Origin: Pseudoalteromonas rhizosphaerae
Lineage (GTDB): Bacteria > Pseudomonadota > Gammaproteobacteria > Enterobacterales > Alteromonadaceae
Length of the DNA stretch: 64,000 bases
NCBI RefSeq assembly: GCF_902498845.1
Contig: NZ_CABVLM010000016.1
Coordinates: forward strand, 1 to 64,000
Direction: 5' to 3'
Shown here: positions 25,511 to 34,802 of the stretch, in pieces
Numbering within the stretch: the stretch's first letter is position 1
Layout: each line of letters begins with the position of its first letter
Program-made: the position numbers and the translations under genes
Notes under the pieces: generated by a model
Database searches by the model: none
Told to the model about the DNA's origin: nothing
Seen by the model: the letters and a program-made list of their open reading frames with translations, nothing else

Positions 25511-27982
25511 TTAGAATGTATTACTAATGTTAAAGCTGATGGTCTTCGTATCGTCATCTTCTTCTTGTTGCAATGGATACGCAAAACTAATCAACATTGG
25601 ACCCATAGGGGAGATCCACTGTAATGATAAACCGGTTGATACCCTAAAGCGCAGCGGATCTGAATAATCCTCAAGCTTAGCGCGTTCATCCGGACCTAAA
25701 TTTTTATAACGGTCAACGTTAAATTCAGTGTCCCATACGTTTGCAGCATCAACAAAGAAACTAGTACGTACAGAACTGGTATTATCTTCATCCAAAAATG
25801 GGGTTGGCACAATTAACTCCATGCCTGCAACCGCTTTGGCATTACCACCGATACGTCCTCGCTGTGTTAACACATCAAACTCTGGCGAGCCGCCTATATT
25901 GCCTGTTAGACTACCATCTGGCAATGAATTGCCTGGAATTACTTGTGGTGTACGCGATATTGCACGCGGCAAAATAGTATTACGGTCAAAACCACGTAAT
26001 TCCATTTCGGTTATACGGAAATACTCTTGGAATGGTAATGTTTGATCGTAACCATTGGTTGTGCCATAACCGTTACCATAGCCAAATGCCGCACGGGTTG
26101 AGAATACCCAACGGTGGTTATTAGTAAGTGGCCAATAAAAACGCGAGTCGTAATTTACCTTAAAGTAAGTTAAATCAGAGTTTGGCGTAGTACCGGTTAA
26201 GTTTAATGTTTGACGCGAACCTGCCGTTGGGAATAAACCACGGTTTACAGTCACACGAGACCAACCAACGCTGAGTTCGTATTTAGTAAAATCAAATCCT
26301 TCATCCGGGTTATTCACGTCTAGGAAGGTCTCACGCATAACACGAGTTTGCTCATATTCAGCAATCTCAGATAATTCTTCTTGGATCCAACGTACACCAA
26401 AGTTGATACGGTTTACCGCATCAATTGGGAAGCCTATATTTGTACCAATGCCGTAGCTTTTTGATTTGTAATCGATGAGGCTAAACTTACTTGCATCGTA
26501 ATTACTGTAGAAAATACTACTGCCTTGCGACACACCATCTGGGGTGAAGTAAGGGTCGGTATACGATAAACTAACACGTTCTGAACCACGCGAAGTATTG
26601 ATGTTAAAGCCAATCTGGTTACCCGTACCTAAGAAGTTAGACTCAGTCACACCGATATTAAATTGCAGACCTAAGTAAGAACCATAAGCAAGACCTGCGT
26701 TAAAGCTACCAGCTGATTGCTCTTTAACGGTAAAATCGACATCAACTTGGTCATCTATACCAGGGACTGGCACAACATTAAAATCAACACTTTCCATGTA
26801 AGGAAGACGTTGAATTTGAAGCTTTGAACGCTCAAGATTCTGATTCGATAACCAGGCGCCTTCCAGCTGGGTCATTTCACGACGTAATACTTCATCTGCG
26901 GTATTTTGGTTACCACCAACAATAATACGACGCACATAAACACGCTGACCAGGATTAACTGAGAGTGTTAACTGAACTTCTTTGGTTTCGTCATCAATTT
27001 CAGGAATGGTGCGAACTTCCGCATTCGCATAACCGAAACGCGCTAAATAACTTTTGATAAATTCTTCAGATGAGGTAACCACTGAGCCATTATAAAGTTC
27101 ACCGGCACGCAGTGGAATAACACTTTTGATCAGTTCTTCACGGCCAAGTAAATCACCAATGAAGTCAAAGCCTTTCACTTTGTATTTAACGCCTTCGGTG
27201 ATGTTAGCTGTTACATACACAGATTCACGCTCAGGACTTACTGATACTTGTGTTGAGTCAATATTAAAACGTAAGTAACCACGGTCTAAATAATAACTAC
27301 GAATTTTCTCGAGATCGCCTTCAATGGTTTGTTTCTGGTAGCGATCGCTACCCATAAACTGCCACCAAGGTAAATCTTGCTGTGACTCCGCAAGCGCTAA
27401 CAAGTCTTCATCACTAAACAATTCGTTACCAACTAAGTTGATCTGACGAATAGATGCGGCATCACCTTCATCAAACTTAAGTTTTAGCTTAACGCGGTTA
27501 CGCGGTAACTTAGTGATACTGACATCAATTTTTGCGTTGTATTTACCAATACTGTGGAAAAACTCTATTAAGCCTTTCTCGATGTTATCAACCACAGTTT
27601 TATCCAGTGGTTCACCTTGGCGAATATCTTGCTGATCAAGCGACTGATTAAGCTGCTCGTCTTTAATGTCTTTATTACCTTCAAACTCAATAACACTAAT
27701 TGTTGGGCGCTCTGTTACTCTAAAAATAACATTATTGCCATCACGTAGTGCCTTGATATTGTCGAAGTGACCTGAGTTATACAAAGACTTAATCGTTTTT
27801 GAAATTGTATAGTCATCAACACTATCACCCACGTTAATAGGAATATGTGTTAATGCTGCTCCCAACGCTACGCGCTGCAAACCTTCAACTTTTAAATCGT
27901 CAACAATAAAGGAGTTTTGGCCTAGGGCTGCAAAGCTAGCACCTAATAAACTTGTTACTGCCAAATGTTTTTTTATAGCCAT
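25511..27982 (-). CDS. bamA: outer membrane protein assembly factor BamA
   Basis: BamA is the essential Omp85 barrel that inserts beta-barrel proteins into the outer membrane. The 823-residue product has a signal peptide (MAIKKHLAVTSLLG to about residue 21), five POTRA domains (about 22-420) and a 16-strand barrel. The VRGF/LRGF-type motif appears as MELRGFDRN (near 660), and the terminal strand ends NISNTF with the required C-terminal phenylalanine. The ATG at 27982 fits the signal peptide; an upstream in-frame start at 28024 would put 14 polar residues before it. Confidence 0.96.
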   Translation of the reverse strand: MAIKKHLAVTSLLGASFAALGQNSFIVDDLKVEGLQRVALGAALTHIPINVGDSVDDYTISKTIKSLYNSGHFDNIKALRDGNNVIFRVTERPTISVIEFEGNKDIKDEQLNQSLDQQDIRQGEPLDKTVVDNIEKGLIEFFHSIGKYNAKIDVSITKLPRNRVKLKLKFDEGDAASIRQINLVGNELFSDEDLLALAESQQDLPWWQFMGSDRYQKQTIEGDLEKIRSYYLDRGYLRFNIDSTQVSVSPERESVYVTANITEGVKYKVKGFDFIGDLLGREELIKSVIPLRAGELYNGSVVTSSEEFIKSYLARFGYANAEVRTIPEIDDETKEVQLTLSVNPGQRVYVRRIIVGGNQNTADEVLRREMTQLEGAWLSNQNLERSKLQIQRLPYMESVDFNVVPVPGIDDQVDVDFTVKEQSAGSFNAGLAYGSYLGLQFNIGVTESNFLGTGNQIGFNINTSRGSERVSLSYTDPYFTPDGVSQGSSIFYSNYDASKFSLIDYKSKSYGIGTNIGFPIDAVNRINFGVRWIQEELSEIAEYEQTRVMRETFLDVNNPDEGFDFTKYELSVGWSRVTVNRGLFPTAGSRQTLNLTGTTPNSDLTYFKVNYDSRFYWPLTNNHRWVFSTRAAFGYGNGYGTTNGYDQTLPFQEYFRITEMELRGFDRNTILPRAISRTPQVIPGNSLPDGSLTGNIGGSPEFDVLTQRGRIGGNAKAVAGMELIVPTPFLDEDNTSSVRTSFFVDAANVWDTEFNVDRYKNLGPDERAKLEDYSDPLRFRVSTGLSLQWISPMGPMLISFAYPLQQEEDDDTKTISFNISNTF

Positions 27983-28086
27983 TTTATTATCTTTATCCTT
28001 TACAACGGTATTACCGCTCAACACCTTAAAATTATACTTTAGCGGTGTTTTACAATCGTGTTTTAATTCGAGACTGTCGCAATTGC

Positions 28087-29439
28087 TTACAATCGCGATA
28101 CATCATTGAACAAAGCGAAACATGTAAGAAAAATGAGTAGCAAGGCACCCACTTTAAAACCAAATTCTTGTGTCTTTTCAGAGACCGGCTTTTTACGAAA
28201 AAGTTCAATTATGTAATACATTAAGTGCCCACCATCAAGCACTGGTAAGGGCAATAAATTAAATACGCCCAAGTTTACACTTATCAATGCTAAGAAGCCT
28301 AAAAACGCCACTAAGCCATAGCTTACGCTAGTTCCCGCCCCTACAGCAATACCAACTGGACCACTTAAATTCTTCACGGATACTTGACCAGTAATTAAGT
28401 TACCAATCATATCAAAACTTAGGCTGATCAAGCGCCATGTTTCACTTACGCCCAGCACCATACTATCGAGTGGGCCATAATGTCTAGTTTCAATGTAACC
28501 ATCTGGCCATTTTTCAACCACCGGTGCTACACCTAAAAAGCCTTGTAGCAAGCCATCACTATTACGTTGTCCTTTCGGGGTAACATTTAGCAGTTCTATA
28601 CTATCTTGTCTTTTTACACTAAATTGTAATGATTTGTTAGCGGATTGCTGAATAACATTAACTAACTGCGTCCAACTGGTTATTGTTTCACCATTTACGG
28701 CGATAATTTCATCGCCTGCTTGTAAATTAGCGTCTGCAGCAGCAGAGTTTGGCGAAATTGTAGCAACGGTTAAAGTAGCCTGCGGACGAAACGGAACAAT
28801 ACCTAATGAAGCTAATGGTGGCACATCTTGTTGATCAAGTTTCCAACCATCAATATCAAGCATTTTAACCTGTTCTTGAAATTGCTCGTCACGCACGGTA
28901 ACAGCAACACTTTTATCACCTAGGCTGGCCATTAATGCAAACGTAGCATCTTGCCAAGTCGCAATATTATCATCGCCAATTTTTACAATTTGTTGACTAG
29001 GCATAATACCGGCCTGCTCAGCGCGGCTACCCTCATTTACTGAGCCTACCACTGGCTTCACCGATTGAACCCCAACCATGTACATCGCAGCTAAAGCAAA
29101 GATAGCAAATATAAAGTTAGCCAGCGGCCCTGCCGCTACAATCGCGATACGCGCTTGTACTGACTTGGCATTGAATGATAAGTGGCGTTGGTCAGCAGGC
29201 ACCTCATCAACACGTTCATCAAGCATTTTCACGTAGCCGCCTAAAGGAATTGCTGCAATAACATATTCAGTGTCGTGTTTATCGTGCCATTTTATTAGCG
29301 GTTTACCAAAGCCAATAGAAAACCTTAATACCTTCACACCCGCTTTGCGGGCAACCCAAAAATGGCCATATTCATGCACTGTTACTAAAATTCCCAGCGC
29401 TAGGATAAAAGAACCTAAATTCCACAGAAAATCGAACAT
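28087..29439 (-). CDS. rseP: site-2 protease RseP
   Basis: RseP is an inner-membrane zinc protease that cleaves RseA within the membrane to release sigma-E, and trims signal peptides. The zinc motif HEYGH is at about 21-25 in the first membrane helix, and the third ligand lies in LPVLDGGH near 400. Two tandem PDZ domains fill about 115-310. The 450-residue length equals E. coli RseP. Its place between dxr and bamA links outer-membrane assembly to the stress response that monitors it. Confidence 0.97.
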   Translation of the reverse strand: MFDFLWNLGSFILALGILVTVHEYGHFWVARKAGVKVLRFSIGFGKPLIKWHDKHDTEYVIAAIPLGGYVKMLDERVDEVPADQRHLSFNAKSVQARIAIVAAGPLANFIFAIFALAAMYMVGVQSVKPVVGSVNEGSRAEQAGIMPSQQIVKIGDDNIATWQDATFALMASLGDKSVAVTVRDEQFQEQVKMLDIDGWKLDQQDVPPLASLGIVPFRPQATLTVATISPNSAAADANLQAGDEIIAVNGETITSWTQLVNVIQQSANKSLQFSVKRQDSIELLNVTPKGQRNSDGLLQGFLGVAPVVEKWPDGYIETRHYGPLDSMVLGVSETWRLISLSFDMIGNLITGQVSVKNLSGPVGIAVGAGTSVSYGLVAFLGFLALISVNLGVFNLLPLPVLDGGHLMYYIIELFRKKPVSEKTQEFGFKVGALLLIFLTCFALFNDVSRL

Positions 29440-29440
29440 A

Positions 29441-30646
29441 TTAGCGTACTACCTTTGCAATGAGTTGCGTCGCTTGAAGTCGAGCTAAACGGTCACATTC
29501 AAGAATTTCATCGAGCGTGTGTACGTTTACATCAACCGTTGTGTCTAATGTTTGTGCATTAATGCGGTATATATCAGTAAAGCCTATCTGCCCTTGTAAA
29601 AATGCCTGTACAGCAATTTCATTGGCAGCATTAACTGTCGTTGTAGCACCTTGTCCAGCATTACACGCAGCAATAGCTAATTGTAAATTGGGATAGCGGG
29701 CAAAATCTGGTTTCGTAAAAGTAAAATCAGCAAGCTGTGAAAAATCCAGTGGTGTTACTCCAGCATCAATACGCTGTGGGTATGCTAAAGCATGAGCAAT
29801 CGGTGTACGCATATCTGGATTCCCCATTTGCGCTAGCACCGAGCCATCTTGGTATTGCACCATTGAATGAATAATACTTTGCGGGTGAATGACCACTTCA
29901 ATATCGTTTGCCTGGCAGTTAAATAGCCATTTAGCCTCAATAAACTCAAGGCCTTTATTCATCATAGTGGCTGAATCAACAGATATCTTTTGTCCCATCG
30001 ACCAATTTGGATGCGCCACGGCTTGTGCCACAGTAACGTCTTTTAAAGAGGTAATATCACACGTTAAAAAAGGCCCACCAGAACCGGTAAGTAAAATTTT
30101 ACTTACCCCATGCTCATGTAACTGTGCATTAGTTTTAGAGCCTTGCAGTGCACTTGGCAGGCACTGGAATATGGCATTATGTTCACTGTCAATCGGTAGT
30201 AAAGTGGCTTTATGTTGTTTTACTTTATCAATAAACAACTGACCTGACATGACTAAAGATTCTTTATTCGCCAGTAATACTTTTTTACCTGCTTCTACCG
30301 CACTGAGTGTAGGTATGAGCCCTGCTGCACCAACAATCGCCGACATTACCGCGTCAACGTCTGGGTGAGCGGCCAGTTCACTCATGGCGGCAATGCCACT
30401 GCGGATCACTGTTTTGCAGCCACTGCCCGATAAGTGTTGGCTTAACTTAGCTGCAGCGCTGTTATCTGCCATCACTGCAAAGCGTGGTTGATGAGCTATA
30501 CACAATTGCGCCATCAATTCACTATTATTACCTGCCGCAAGTGCAAATACAGCAAACTGTTCTTGATTACGCGCAACAACATCTAAGGTACTTAAACCAA
30601 TGGAACCTGTCGCGCCGAGAATGACGAGTTGTTGTCTACAACTCAT
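29441..30646 (-). CDS. dxr: 1-deoxy-D-xylulose 5-phosphate reductoisomerase
   Basis: Dxr (IspC) makes 2-C-methyl-D-erythritol 4-phosphate with NADPH in the non-mevalonate isoprenoid pathway, upstream of the undecaprenyl carrier made by UppS. The 401-residue product has the NADPH-binding start LGATGSIG (about 10-17), LLANKESLV near 121, and the metal/substrate site PIDSEHNAIFQ near 150. Residues GSGGPF and HPNWSMGQKI (near 190-222) are also conserved. It overlaps cdsA by four bases (ATGA). The gene order uppS-cdsA-dxr-rseP is that of Vibrio and Pseudomonas. Confidence 0.97.
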   Translation of the reverse strand: MSCRQQLVILGATGSIGLSTLDVVARNQEQFAVFALAAGNNSELMAQLCIAHQPRFAVMADNSAAAKLSQHLSGSGCKTVIRSGIAAMSELAAHPDVDAVMSAIVGAAGLIPTLSAVEAGKKVLLANKESLVMSGQLFIDKVKQHKATLLPIDSEHNAIFQCLPSALQGSKTNAQLHEHGVSKILLTGSGGPFLTCDITSLKDVTVAQAVAHPNWSMGQKISVDSATMMNKGLEFIEAKWLFNCQANDIEVVIHPQSIIHSMVQYQDGSVLAQMGNPDMRTPIAHALAYPQRIDAGVTPLDFSQLADFTFTKPDFARYPNLQLAIAACNAGQGATTTVNAANEIAVQAFLQGQIGFTDIYRINAQTLDTTVDVNVHTLDEILECDRLARLQATQLIAKVVR

Positions 30647-31509
30647 AAACTAAGTGTCCATGCATAGCACAACACAAAAATGGGGGCTGCAGCAGTTAGG
30701 CTGTCAAGGCGATCTAAAATCCCCCCATGGCCAGGCAAACATGAGCCACTATCTTTAAGACCAGCTTCGCGTTTAAACATACTTTCGAGTAAGTCGCCAA
30801 TAGCTGAGAATAACGCGATGAATACAGTCATAATCGCGTAAATTGGCCAAACAGACATATCTACATTGGTAAAATGACAAAACGCTAAAACAAAAATCAC
30901 CGCAGCAACTAAGCCACCAGCTAAACCTTCAATGGTTTTATTAGGGCTCACTTTTGGCATTAACTTATGCTTGCCAAAGTTTTTACCCGTAAAGTATGCA
31001 CCAATGTCAGCACTCCATACGATCCCCAGTACCACTAAAATAAGCATCGAACCAAAGTGCGTTGATTGCTCATAGTTAGCACTGCGCAGTGTATTAAGCG
31101 CAAGCCACAGCGGTACTAAGGTGAGAATACCAGCAATAGCGCGCATAACCACTCCTTCGTTCCATGCTTTAGCCATTGCTGGGTAGCGCCACACTAGGTA
31201 GGTGGCTACAATCCACCACGAAAATGACAGTGTGAATATATAATTTGCGTCTCCTACGAGCTGGCCGTCGACCCACAGTTCATCAATTGGCCAATGCCAA
31301 TTAAGCAGTACCAGTAACAAGCCAATAAACGTCACAAACGAAAAACGTTTAACTTTATCGCATAACCCCATAAATGCCGACCATTCCCACGCGCCTAATA
31401 AAACAATCGCGCCAGCAATGTAACTAAACAATGTAAGAGGTGTATAAAAAACCAACACCAGTGCCAAAGGCGCTAGCACTAAAGAGGTTAAAATTCGTTG
31501 TTTTAGCAA
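30643..31509 (-). CDS. cdsA: phosphatidate cytidylyltransferase
   Basis: CdsA makes CDP-diacylglycerol from phosphatidate and CTP in the inner membrane, the branch point for all phospholipids. The 288-residue product has about eight membrane helices. The C-terminal signature is present near 240-270: MFKREAGLKDSG, then LPGHGGILDRLD, with the paired catalytic aspartates. The neighbours uppS and dxr are isoprenoid genes, and the spacing to uppS is 17 bases. Confidence 0.97.
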   Translation of the reverse strand: MLKQRILTSLVLAPLALVLVFYTPLTLFSYIAGAIVLLGAWEWSAFMGLCDKVKRFSFVTFIGLLLVLLNWHWPIDELWVDGQLVGDANYIFTLSFSWWIVATYLVWRYPAMAKAWNEGVVMRAIAGILTLVPLWLALNTLRSANYEQSTHFGSMLILVVLGIVWSADIGAYFTGKNFGKHKLMPKVSPNKTIEGLAGGLVAAVIFVLAFCHFTNVDMSVWPIYAIMTVFIALFSAIGDLLESMFKREAGLKDSGSCLPGHGGILDRLDSLTAAAPIFVLCYAWTLSL

Positions 31510-31526
31510 AGTGTTACCCTTTTTAA

Positions 31527-32288
31527 TTAGGTTTCAGCGAGTAATTGTTTTATTTGTTCGCCAGTACAACCAAACCGTCGCTCTCTGGCAACGTAACAAG
31601 CGATAGCATCAGCAAAAGCTGCTTCATTGAAGTCAGGCCAAAGCGTATCGGTAAAGTAAAGTTCAGCATAAGCAGCTTGCCACAATAAAAAGTTGCTTAT
31701 GCGTAAATCGCCACCAGTACGGATCAACAAGTCAGGTTCAGCCTGATCTTGCATACTCATATGGGCGGCTAAATCGTGCTCTGTAATATCATCAGGGTTT
31801 AACGTCCCTGCAGCAATCAGCTTACCTAATTGCTTTGCAGCATTTGTTATATCCCATCGACCACCATAATTTGCCGCTACATTCAGTTGCAAACCAGTAT
31901 TATTAGCCGTTAATTCATGTGCTGCATCAACCTTGCTGCGCAAAGTATCTGAAAAACGAGATAAGTCACCAATAATGGTTAACTTAACATTATTTTTGTG
32001 TAGCTTTTTAACTTCCTTACTCAGCACAAACAAAAACAGCTCCATCAAGGTACTGACTTCATCTTCGGGGCGATGCCAGTTTTCACTACTAAAAGCGAAT
32101 AGAGTCAATGACTCTATTCCTAATTTAGTACAAAACTGCACAGACTGACGAACCGCATCCACGCCTTTTTTATGACCGTACACACGTGGCCTATTCTTGG
32201 CTTGTGCCCAACGACCATTGCCATCCATGATTATAGCGACATGCTTGGGTAAACATTGCTGGGAAATTTTATCAGCGTTAAGAACCAT
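31527..32288 (-). CDS. uppS: undecaprenyl diphosphate synthase
   Basis: UppS (IspU) adds eight isoprene units to farnesyl diphosphate to form the C55 lipid carrier for peptidoglycan and O-antigen. The catalytic aspartate lies in HVAIIMDGNGRWA near residue 16-28. LTLFAFSSENWHRP (near 70) and DLLIRTGGDLRISNFLLWQ (near 190) are family blocks. The ATG at 32288 gives 253 residues, exactly the E. coli length. An alternative ATG at 32306 directly follows the T tract of the frr terminator, so the start is not certain; neither has a strong Shine-Dalgarno. Confidence 0.93.
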   Translation of the reverse strand: MVLNADKISQQCLPKHVAIIMDGNGRWAQAKNRPRVYGHKKGVDAVRQSVQFCTKLGIESLTLFAFSSENWHRPEDEVSTLMELFLFVLSKEVKKLHKNNVKLTIIGDLSRFSDTLRSKVDAAHELTANNTGLQLNVAANYGGRWDITNAAKQLGKLIAAGTLNPDDITEHDLAAHMSMQDQAEPDLLIRTGGDLRISNFLLWQAAYAELYFTDTLWPDFNEAAFADAIACYVARERRFGCTGEQIKQLLAET

Positions 32289-32304
32289 AAATATCGAGTA
32301 TTCC

Positions 32305-32343
32305 ATAAAAAAACGCCGCCTAGTATACCCCAGACGGCGTTTC
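32305..32343 (-). terminator. terminator between frr and uppS
   Basis: Stem arms AACGCCG and CGGCGTT (32312-32318 with 32335-32341) enclose a 16-base loop and are followed on the minus strand by seven T. This separates rpsB-tsf-pyrH-frr from the downstream lipid genes. The loop contains TATACT (32327-32322), a possible -10 element for uppS, but no good -35 lies at the right distance. Confidence 0.75.
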
Positions 32344-32364
32344 AAAACTAATAAATTTACTAGC

Positions 32365-32922
32365 TTAGATTTCCATCAACTCGGCTTCTTTCGCCGCTAA
32401 TTGAGTGTCCATCTCTTTAATGAATTTGTCCGTAAGCTTTTGAATTGCATCATCAGATTGACGCGCTTCATCTTCAGAAATATCTTTATCTTTCAATAAG
32501 TTTTTAACGTCACCGTTAGCATCACGACGAATATTACGGATTGCAACACGGCCACTTTCAACTTCACCACGAACGATTTTAATTAAATTTTTACGACGCT
32601 CCTCAGTTAGCGGAGGAAGTGGTACACGGATCACAGAACCCGCTGACATTGGGTTTAAACCTAAGTCAGATGCCATGATTGCTTTCTCTACCGCTTGTGC
32701 AAGCGATTTATCAAATACACTTAACGCAAGTGTACGTGAATCTTCAATCGTTACATTGGCAACTTGGTTCAATGGCGTTGGTGCGCCGTAGTATGGCACC
32801 ATAATGCCATCTAATATTGCCGGATGAGCACGGCCAGTACGGATTTTAGATAGTTGACTGCTAAGTGCCGTTACACTTTTCTGCATACGTTCTGCAGCAT
32901 CTTTTTGAATATCGTTTATCAC
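32365..32922 (-). CDS. frr: ribosome recycling factor
   Basis: RRF splits the post-termination ribosome together with EF-G. The 185-residue product equals E. coli RRF in length. It has the elongated three-helix domain with KIRTGRAHPAILDGI (about 27-41) and the central beta domain (PYYGAPTPLNQVANV near 44-58). It lies 14 bases after pyrH, in the order rpsB-tsf-pyrH-frr. Confidence 0.97.
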   Translation of the reverse strand: MINDIQKDAAERMQKSVTALSSQLSKIRTGRAHPAILDGIMVPYYGAPTPLNQVANVTIEDSRTLALSVFDKSLAQAVEKAIMASDLGLNPMSAGSVIRVPLPPLTEERRKNLIKIVRGEVESGRVAIRNIRRDANGDVKNLLKDKDISEDEARQSDDAIQKLTDKFIKEMDTQLAAKEAELMEI

Positions 32923-32936
32923 GGTTCAATCCTAAT

Positions 32937-33686
32937 CTAGTTAATAACTTCATCTGAGGCTTGTGAAGAGATAAGAGTGCCTTCTTCTTCGCCCATAATT
33001 ACACGCTTTAATGCGCCTGATTTATTCATATTAAATACGCTCAACGGCATCTTGTGATCACGCGCAAGGGTGAATGCCGCAAGATCCATTACTTTTAATT
33101 CTTTTTCAATGATTTCATTGTAGCTCAAGTGACGGTAAAGTGTCGCCTCTGGATTTTTTACCGGATCATCACTGTAAACACCATCAACCTTGGTGGCTTT
33201 AATCACGGTATCGGCTTCAATTTCAATACCACGTAAACACGCGGCCGAATCCGTTGTAAAGAATGGGTTACCAGTACCTGCTGCAAAAATAACTACACGG
33301 CCCGTTTTTAATAAGCTAATTGCCTCAGCCCAGTTGTATGCATCACACACACCGTTAAGTGGGATAGCTGACATTAAACGACAATTTACAAATGCACGGT
33401 GCAACGCATCACGCATTGCAAGGCCATTCATGACAGTTGCTAGCATCCCCATATGATCGCCAACTACGCGATTCATGCCTGCTTCAGCAAGTGAGCCGCC
33501 ACGTAAAAAGTTACCGCCACCGATAACTAAACCCACTTCTACGTCGAGTTCTACAAGCTCTTTGATTTCTTGCGCCATACGATCTAATACTTTTGGGTCG
33601 ATGCCGAAGCCTTCGTCTCCCATCAGTGCTTCACCGCTTAATTTGAGAAGAACGCGTCTAAAAATAGGTTTACGATTGATTGTCAT
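32937..33686 (-). CDS. pyrH: uridylate kinase
   Basis: PyrH is the hexameric bacterial UMP kinase. It makes UDP from UMP and ATP and is allosterically activated by GTP and inhibited by UTP in the family. The 249-residue amino-acid-kinase fold protein has KLSGEALMG (about 14-22), VIGGGNFLRG (about 54-63) and the late TKVDGVYSDDPVKNP block near 165-180. It follows tsf after a terminator, so it may be read by partial read-through or from its own promoter. Confidence 0.97.
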   Translation of the reverse strand: MTINRKPIFRRVLLKLSGEALMGDEGFGIDPKVLDRMAQEIKELVELDVEVGLVIGGGNFLRGGSLAEAGMNRVVGDHMGMLATVMNGLAMRDALHRAFVNCRLMSAIPLNGVCDAYNWAEAISLLKTGRVVIFAAGTGNPFFTTDSAACLRGIEIEADTVIKATKVDGVYSDDPVKNPEATLYRHLSYNEIIEKELKVMDLAAFTLARDHKMPLSVFNMNKSGALKRVIMGEEEGTLISSQASDEVIN

Positions 33687-33713
33687 AGTATTTGGGCCAA
33701 CTTTATAAAAAAA

Positions 33714-33766
33714 GGATAAAAAATAACCGCGCTTATGATTTTCACATAAAGAGCGCGGTTATTTTA
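33714..33766 (-). terminator. tsf terminator
   Basis: A 12-bp perfect stem (33722-33733 with 33752-33763) lies about 80 bases after the tsf stop and is followed on the minus strand by a T run. It is likely to reduce transcription from the rpsB promoter into pyrH. Confidence 0.85.
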
Positions 33767-33845
33767 AAGAATTTTCAGCGATGACGCAAAAGCAAATAAC
33801 AGAATAATTTCATCTAACTCACTTTTTCGTCAAAGGAAATCGATT

Positions 33846-34697
33846 TTATTGACCTTTAGCAGCAGCAATCTGTGCAGCAACTTCAGCAGCAAAATCTTCA
33901 GTTTTCTTCTCGATACCTTCACCAACTTCTACACGTACGAAGCCAGTAACTGTTGCGTTTTTCTCTTTAAGAATTTCGCCAACAGATTTTTTAGGTTCCA
34001 TGATGAAAGCTTGACCAGTAAGAGAAACCTCACCAGTGAATTTTTTCATGCGACCAACAACCATCTTCTCAGCGATTTCAGCAGGCTTGCCTTCGTTCAT
34101 CGCGATTTCGATTTGTACTTGCTTTTCTTTTTCAACAACGTCAGCAGGTACATCTTCAGGTGCTAGGTACTCTGGGTTTGAAGCAGCAACGTGCATTGCA
34201 ACGTGCTTAAGTGTTTCTTCATCAGCAACACCCGCAACAACAACACCAATACGCTCACCGTGACGGTACTCAACTAGTTGCTCACCAGCAATGTACTGTA
34301 GACGACGTACGTTGATGTTTTCGCCAATTTTAGTAACTAGTTCAACACGATCTTCTTCGAACTTAGCTTGTAAGTCTTCGATAGAAATCGTTTCTGCAAT
34401 AGCAGCATCAGCAACTTTGTTAGCAAATGCTAAGAAACTTACGTCTTTTGCTACGAAGTCAGTTTGACAGTTAACTTCAACTAGTACTGCAACACCTGCA
34501 TTTTGCTTGATGATGATAGTACCTTCAGCAGCAATGTTACCTGCTTTTTTAGCAGCTTTTGCAGCGCCACTTTTACGCATATTTTCAATCGCTAACTCGA
34601 TGTCACCATCTGTTTCAGTTAACGCTTTTTTACAATCCATCATGCCAGCGCCGGTACGCTCGCGTAATTCTTTAACTAGGGCAGTAGTTACAGCCAT
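33846..34697 (-). CDS. tsf: elongation factor Ts
   Basis: EF-Ts is the nucleotide exchange factor for EF-Tu. The 283-residue product (E. coli 283) has the N-terminal UBA-like domain (KELRERTGAGMMDCKKAL, about 9-26) with the TDGDIE block. The core domain contains NCQTDFVAKD (about 75-84), the region that displaces Mg2+ from EF-Tu. It is transcribed with rpsB, and the intergenic region holds strong hairpins. Confidence 0.98.
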   Translation of the reverse strand: MAVTTALVKELRERTGAGMMDCKKALTETDGDIELAIENMRKSGAAKAAKKAGNIAAEGTIIIKQNAGVAVLVEVNCQTDFVAKDVSFLAFANKVADAAIAETISIEDLQAKFEEDRVELVTKIGENINVRRLQYIAGEQLVEYRHGERIGVVVAGVADEETLKHVAMHVAASNPEYLAPEDVPADVVEKEKQVQIEIAMNEGKPAEIAEKMVVGRMKKFTGEVSLTGQAFIMEPKKSVGEILKEKNATVTGFVRVEVGEGIEKKTEDFAAEVAAQIAAAKGQ

Positions 34698-34732
34698 TAG
34701 TAAATCCTCAAATCTGAATTCAGGTTTAGATA

Positions 34733-34790
34733 AGCGGGTTACCCGCTCTACAAGAATAGCAAGTCTTCATCTAAAATTAGATGAAGACTT
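34733..34790 (-). terminator. rpsB-tsf intergenic hairpins (possible attenuator)
   Basis: Two perfect stems occur in the 105-bp gap: 7 bp (34733-34739 with 34741-34747) and 14 bp (34761-34774 with 34777-34790). The large one lies just after rpsB on the minus strand but has no clean T tract. It is therefore more likely an attenuator or an mRNA-processing or stability element than a full terminator. Confidence 0.6.
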
Positions 34791-34802
34791 GATGACAGCT
34801 AA

